This document shows positions 4,848 through 8,104 of a stretch of 8,104 nucleotides of DNA, in pieces. How positions within the stretch are numbered: the stretch's first letter is position 1; each line of letters opens with the position of its first letter. The stretch is from Defluviicoccus sp. (GTDB taxonomy: Bacteria; Pseudomonadota; Alphaproteobacteria; Rhodospirillales; Defluviicoccaceae). Position numbers and translations under genes: made by a program. Below the pieces are notes generated by a model. It was not told where the DNA came from, did no database searches, and worked only from the letters and a program-made list of their open reading frames with translations. The DNA is taken from assembly GCA_013414705.1 (NCBI GenBank), contig CP058705.1:2688787-2696890 (forward strand), written 5' to 3'.

Positions 4848-6743
4848 CAGGTCGTGGGCAACGATGGCGGTGATACCGTTGATCTCCAGATCCCCGGCAT
4901 CGAACTTGCCATTATCGTTCATATCCGCTTGCAGCTGGTGCGCCGTCGCATCGTAGCGAACTTCAATGTTGCCATCGTGGGCAACAAAGCTGCCGGAACC
5001 CACGAAGGCGTCGATATGGAGATCGCGCAGATCGATGTGGTCAACTCCGGATTGGAAATCCTCAATGGTGTCGCCGGCACCGAATTCCGAATGCTCTGTG
5101 GCGCCTTTGAACACGAACTTATCTGCACCTGCACCACCGATCAGGGTATCCGTTTGCTTGAACCCGTTCAGTGTGTCGTTTCCGTCACCGCCTTCGACCG
5201 TGTCGTTCCCTACGCCACCATGAAGTGAATCATTCCCGTCACCCCCGACAGCAGATCGTTGCCGACGCCGCCGAAGAAGATGTCATTGCCAGCATCTCCC
5301 TTAAGCGTGTCGTTGCCGTTGTCGCCGATCAGGCGGTCGTTGCCATCCCCGCCTTCGATCGTATCGGTGCCCGCCCGCCCCCATATCGTGTCGTTGCCGC
5401 CGAGACCGAGAATGTGATCGTTACTGCTCGTACCGGAAATACGGTTGTTGCTCGCATTACCGATGATCGAGTCGGTCGGATCTGGGTCGGGGGTCGGATC
5501 TGGGTCGGGGTCGGATCTGGGTCGGTTGAGTCCGGAAGGGTCGCAACAAAGATGTCCGCTTTCTTATTGGTGTCGCCGCTCACCAGATCGGTGGAATAGC
5601 TTACGAACGCGAATAGGCCTCCGTCCACGGACACGTCCGGATACTTGCTCTCTTTATTGGATCCATCCCCGGAGTCGGTTGTGTTCAGCAGGTACTGCAC
5701 GTCCGTCACCCGGTCCACCACGTAAACGTCACCATCGCTCCCTTTGACGTCAAAGTGTGTGAACGCGACATAGCGACCGTCGCTCGAGATGGCTGCGTGA
5801 TCGCTGTAACCGGGGCCTGTATCGGAGGCCCAGGCGTGACTGATCATTTCGACCTTCCCGGTCGTCAGGTCCTTGACGAAAATGTCGGCCTGGCCGTTCA
5901 CGTCACCGGAAACAAGGTTTGACGCCGTGCTGGTGAACGCCACGTAGCGCCCGTTGGCGCTCATCGCTGGCTCGTAGCTGTCCCCGTTGGCGGGCGTGCC
6001 ATTGCCTTGGGCGATGCTGGCCAGCGTCACCTTCCCGGTATTCAGATTCTTGGTGAAGATGTCCCAGCCGGAACCGTCGTTGGAACTCAGGTTGCTGGCG
6101 CGACTGGCGAACGCCACGGAAGTTCCGTCACCCGAAAGGGATGGGCTCTGACGGATATTATAATGGCTCGTTCCGTTGGCCGACGCACCTGAGTCCGTGG
6201 TGCTGGCGCAAATAATCTCGCCGGTCGCCAGGTTTTTGACGAAGACATCCGGGACACCATTGGTATCCCCGCCACCAGGTTCGATGCCGAACTGATAAAC
6301 GCCACGGTACTGCCGTTATCCGAGATATCGGCCGAGTGGCTCATCCCCTGTGCCTGTCCTCCGGAGGATGTGGTGCTGACGCGTGTCAGCGCCCCGGTCT
6401 GCAGATCCTTCACGAAGATGTCAGACTGTCCGTTGGTATCGCCCGCAACAAGATTTGATCCTAAGCCTTGAAATACTACAAGCCGACCGTTCCCGGAGAT
6501 CGATGGGAAATAACTTGCGTTGTTGGCCAGGACGCCGGACGCCGTGGTGCTAGCAAGCGTCACCAAGCCCGTGTTAAGGTTTTTCACAAAAATATCAATA
6601 GCACCGTTGGTATCACCACTGACGAGATTACTTGCTTGGCTCTGGAATGCGATAAATTGTCCATTTGCCGAAATAGTTGGAAAGTAACTTTCGCCGTTTG
6701 CTTGCTGGTCACTACTGCTCGTGCTGACACGTGAAATGCTCAT
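4839..6743 (-). CDS. Secreted RTX protein with an N-terminal seven-bladed PD40/TolB-like propeller; three frameshifts
   Basis: Probable calcium-binding exoprotein of unknown function. The ATG at 6743 follows AAGGGG by a few bases. Three single-base losses in G/C runs (6267-6270, 5507-5510, 5242-5246) break the frame; restoring them gives 635 residues with all repeats in phase. Order: seven PD40-type blades (1-403), each with the pattern ISxNGxxVAF and SNLVxGDTNGxxDIFVKNLxTG; a linker of DPDPTP units (404-425); 13 nonapeptides of the GGxGNDxLx type (426-542), the RTX beta-roll that folds on binding calcium; and a C-terminal domain (543-635) like that of serralysins (KFVFKGATEHSEFGAGDTI, DFQSGVDHIDL), with an EF-hand-like DMNDNGKFDAGDL near the end. 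There is no N-terminal signal peptide, which fits type I secretion by an unlinked transporter. No catalytic domain is seen; the propeller is the only candidate for binding activity. The start and upstream region are AT-richer than the neighbours, which suggests transfer. Confidence 0.85.
5121..5470 (-). repeat. Thirteen RTX nonapeptide repeats
   Basis: Once one base is restored in the run 5242-5246, this stretch encodes exactly 13 units of nine residues in a row, such as IEGGDGNDR, LIGDNGNDT, LKGDAGNDI and LHGGVGNDT. The first two (IIGNASNNR, ISGTSSNDH) and the twelfth (LNGFKQTDT) are degenerate, as is usual for edge units. In known RTX proteins Asp in the GGxGxD half binds calcium and the last residues form the beta-strand. 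Confidence 0.9.
5476..5525 (-). repeat. 18-bp tandem repeat encoding the Asp-Pro-Thr linker
   Basis: On the plus strand TCGGATCTGGGTCGGGGG (5476-5493) is followed by a copy lacking one G (5494-5510) and a partial copy (5511-5525). The coding strand reads DPDPTP per unit. The only difference between the two full copies is G5 versus G4, and it is exactly where the frame is lost, which is direct evidence for a missing base at 5507-5510. Confidence 0.9.
5536..6743 (-). repeat. Seven PD40/TolB-like beta-propeller repeats
   Basis: Seven successive blades of 52-62 residues occupy 6743-6567, 6566-6393, 6392-6220, 6219-6034, 6033-5857, 5856-5701 and 5700-5536. Each contains an ST..S..AN.S start, an S.NG..VAF strand, and a D(I/V)F.K.L.TG strand. 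Seven blades would close a standard propeller. Blade 6 is the shortest (52 residues) and lacks the SNLV loop; blade 4 carries a 3-4-residue insert before its SLSGDG strand. Confidence 0.85.
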
Positions 6744-6850
6744 AATATCCCCTTATCGCATAACGACAGCACAGACCCCCAGAACTCGTTGACCAGCAAC
6801 GTCCTAAATGGGTCCAAAATTTGTGAACAGGCGTATATCAGAAGCCCGCA

Positions 6851-6884
6851 AATGCGGCAAGGGACGCCGAGAAATGACCGCATT
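6851..6884. repeat. Inverted repeat upstream of the RTX gene
   Basis: AATGCGG (6851-6857) and CCGCATT (6878-6884) are perfect 7-base inverted arms with 20 bases between, about 108-141 bases upstream of the RTX start. The spacing would allow a dimeric regulator to bind half-sites two helical turns apart or more, but no known operator is recognised and chance is possible. Confidence 0.2.
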
Positions 6885-6971
6885 ATGTCAAAAATGCATC
6901 ATATAAACCCATACGGGTATACATATAACGGCATTTTATTTTTTGTTATGCCCTATTTAGGTTCTTTTTTG

Positions 6972-6997
6972 GAAGTCCTGCATCTGAATGCAGCTTC
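6972..6997. repeat. Hairpin in the RTX-cfa intergenic region
   Basis: CTGCAT (6978-6983) pairs with ATGCAG (6988-6993) around a CTGA loop, extended by GAAG (6972-6975) with CTTC (6994-6997) across a two-base bulge. A T-run lies just before it on the plus strand (6964-6970), so it is on the wrong side for a terminator in either direction. It may be a regulator-binding palindrome; the function is unknown. Confidence 0.3.
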
Positions 6998-7259
6998 TTC
7001 GCCTAGATAAGAGAATCGCAAGATGGTAGAAAACGTCACGGTGTTATTTTCGCCATTTGCGTTATTTTCTTTGTGAATATTGTTTGGAAATTAAGCAAAT
7101 GCGTTCCTATCCATAGCCGTAGCGCCTCTTAGTCGCAAACGGTCACATCGGCTTTTCAAGCTGAGGAGACGAAGGTATTATGCAACCTTAGATTGGGAAC
7201 TCGCCAGCGCTGCAGACGTTAGCGCCGACACTGGATTTGGGAGCAAGCGGAGCGACAAG

Positions 7260-8104
7260 ATGCTGCTTGGACGATACCTCCAGCCGATCATGCGCGTCGG
7301 CCGGCTGACGGTCATCGATGCCGGCGGCCAGCCACATTCATACGGGCCGGGTGGGCAGCCGGACGTAACCATCCGCCTGCACGACGCGGCGCTGCACTGG
7401 AAATTGTTCTTGCGGCCCGAGCTGAACGCGGGTGAAGCGTACACGGATGGAACGCTCACCGTAGAGAATGCATCGGTCTATGACTTCCTCGATCTGATGG
7501 GCCGGAATTTCGCCGCAGCCGGACAACCGTCACCGCTGCGGCGCGCAGCGTTGCGCGGCAGCCGCCTGCTCCGACCGCTGCGGCAGTTCAATCCGCTCGG
7601 CCGCTCGCGACGCAACGCCGCCCACCACTACGACCTGTCGGGCATGCTCTACGAGCTGTTTCTGGATGCCGACCGGCAGTATTCCTGCGCATACTTCTGC
7701 AAGCCGGACGACAGCCTGGACGAGGCTCAGCGCAACAAACGCCGCCACCTCGCCGCCAAGTTGCTGCTGCAGCCGGGCATGAAGGTGCTCGACATCGGTT
7801 GCGGGTGGGGTGGTCTCGGCTTGTATCTCGCCGATCGCCTCGGAGCCAACGTCACCGGCATGACACTGGCGGAAGAACAGCTGAAGGTGGCGCGTACGCG
7901 CGCCGAGGAGCGCGGGCTAGCACAGCGGGCACAATTCTTCCTGCGGGACTATCGCCAGCAGACCGGCGTCTTCGACCGCATCGTCTCGGTTGGAATGTTC
8001 GAACACGTGGGCCTGCAACACTATGGTACATTTTTCTCCTGCCTGCGCGATCGCCTCGCCGACGACGGTGTTGCGCTGCTCCACACCATTGGCCGCACCG
8101 ATGG
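7260..8104 (+). CDS. cfa: Cyclopropane-fatty-acyl-phospholipid synthase, N-terminal 281 residues
   Basis: SAM-dependent enzyme that adds a methylene group across the double bond of unsaturated acyl chains in membrane phospholipid, usually at stationary phase or under acid stress. The ATG at 7260 (MLLGRYLQPIMRVGRLTVID) follows GGAG (7249-7252) by 7 bases and the frame is open to the right edge. An N-terminal domain of about 125 residues precedes the Rossmann methyltransferase fold. The SAM-binding motif VLDIGCGWGG starts at Val176. Residues matching known E. coli Cfa active-site positions are present: Cys143 in YSCAYF (C139), Glu248 in GMFEHVG (E239) and His275 in LLHTIG (H266), with the same 27-residue spacing between the last two. 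The end with the conserved Tyr is outside the window. An upstream frame-compatible extension to an ATG at 7180 is possible only if a base is missing near 7186. Confidence 0.95.
   Translation, partial: MLLGRYLQPIMRVGRLTVIDAGGQPHSYGPGGQPDVTIRLHDAALHWKLFLRPELNAGEAYTDGTLTVENASVYDFLDLMGRNFAAAGQPSPLRRAALRGSRLLRPLRQFNPLGRSRRNAAHHYDLSGMLYELFLDADRQYSCAYFCKPDDSLDEAQRNKRRHLAAKLLLQPGMKVLDIGCGWGGLGLYLADRLGANVTGMTLAEEQLKVARTRAEERGLAQRAQFFLRDYRQQTGVFDRIVSVGMFEHVGLQHYGTFFSCLRDRLADDGVALLHTIGRTD

Larger units (their letters stand above)
6744..7259. other. AT-rich non-coding region between divergent RTX and cfa genes
   Basis: These 516 bp contain no convincing gene. The AT content rises clearly, with runs such as the A/T block near 6936-6970, compared with the G+C-rich genes around it. 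Both divergent genes must have their promoters here, but I could not pick a -35/-10 pair with confidence. A 73-codon open frame (6789-7010, plus) has no ribosome-binding site or recognisable motif and is probably chance. Two inverted repeats (6851-6884 and 6972-6997) are listed separately. A start-like ATG at 7180 reaches a stop after three codons. Confidence 0.6.

Noticed and set aside
5121..5525. Repeats considered as a CRISPR array
   Set aside because: The repeats are 27-bp-like and 18-bp coding units without spacers and translate cleanly into RTX nonapeptides and a DPDPTP linker.
6886..6891. TTGACA on the minus strand as the -35 box of the RTX promoter
   Set aside because: No acceptable -10 box is found 15-19 bases downstream on that strand; the candidate positions are G+C-rich.
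6789..7010. 73-codon plus-strand frame in the intergenic region
   Set aside because: No ribosome-binding site, no motif, AT-rich composition and no plausible partner; I consider it chance.

Overview
The window is G+C-rich bacterial chromosomal DNA. It most probably comes from an alphaproteobacterium of the Rhodospirillales/Acetobacteraceae type. That placement is an inference from gene order (fabG-acpP-fabF divergent from rpsF-rpsR-DUF2232-rplI), from the style of the FabF, S6 and L9 proteins (long acidic or Pro-rich tails), and from the DUF2232 gene sitting between rpsR and rplI.

Layout. Positions 1-1937 carry, on the minus strand, a fatty-acid synthesis cluster read in the order fabG, acpP, fabF. 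FabF is cut by the left edge after residue 241. A 363-bp divergent intergenic region (1938-2300) separates it from a plus-strand ribosomal-protein operon: rpsF (S6), rpsR (S18), a polytopic DUF2232 membrane protein and rplI (L9), ending at 4714. Two strong hairpins fill the gap to a convergent minus-strand gene (4839-6743). That gene encodes a 635-residue protein, reconstructed here, made of a seven-blade propeller of PD40/TolB-like repeats, an Asp-Pro-Thr linker, 13 RTX nonapeptides and a serralysin-type C-terminal secretion domain. A 516-bp, visibly AT-richer non-coding region follows. The 5' part of a cyclopropane-fatty-acid synthase gene (cfa, plus strand from 7260) then runs off the right edge.

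The most striking property of the window is that five of its nine genes (fabG, acpP, rpsF, DUF2232 and the RTX gene) are out of frame at seven places. Six sites fit loss of one base in a G/C run and the seventh fits loss of one CG unit in a CG repeat. Restoring these bases gives proteins of exactly family length with every motif in register. Because fabG, acpP and probably rpsF are essential or near-essential, and all lesions are of the same kind, I read this as undercalling of G/C runs in the source sequence rather than real gene decay. Automated gene callers will miss or split these genes.

How the genes work together: the fab cluster makes acyl chains (ACP carrier, FabG ketoreductase, FabF condensing enzyme). 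Cfa later modifies the unsaturated chains in membrane phospholipid. The ribosomal operon supplies S6/S18 (which bind as a pair to the 30S platform) and L9. The RTX propeller protein has no obvious link to these housekeeping genes and is the only accessory-type element. Its function is unknown, and export by a type I secretion system encoded elsewhere is predicted.
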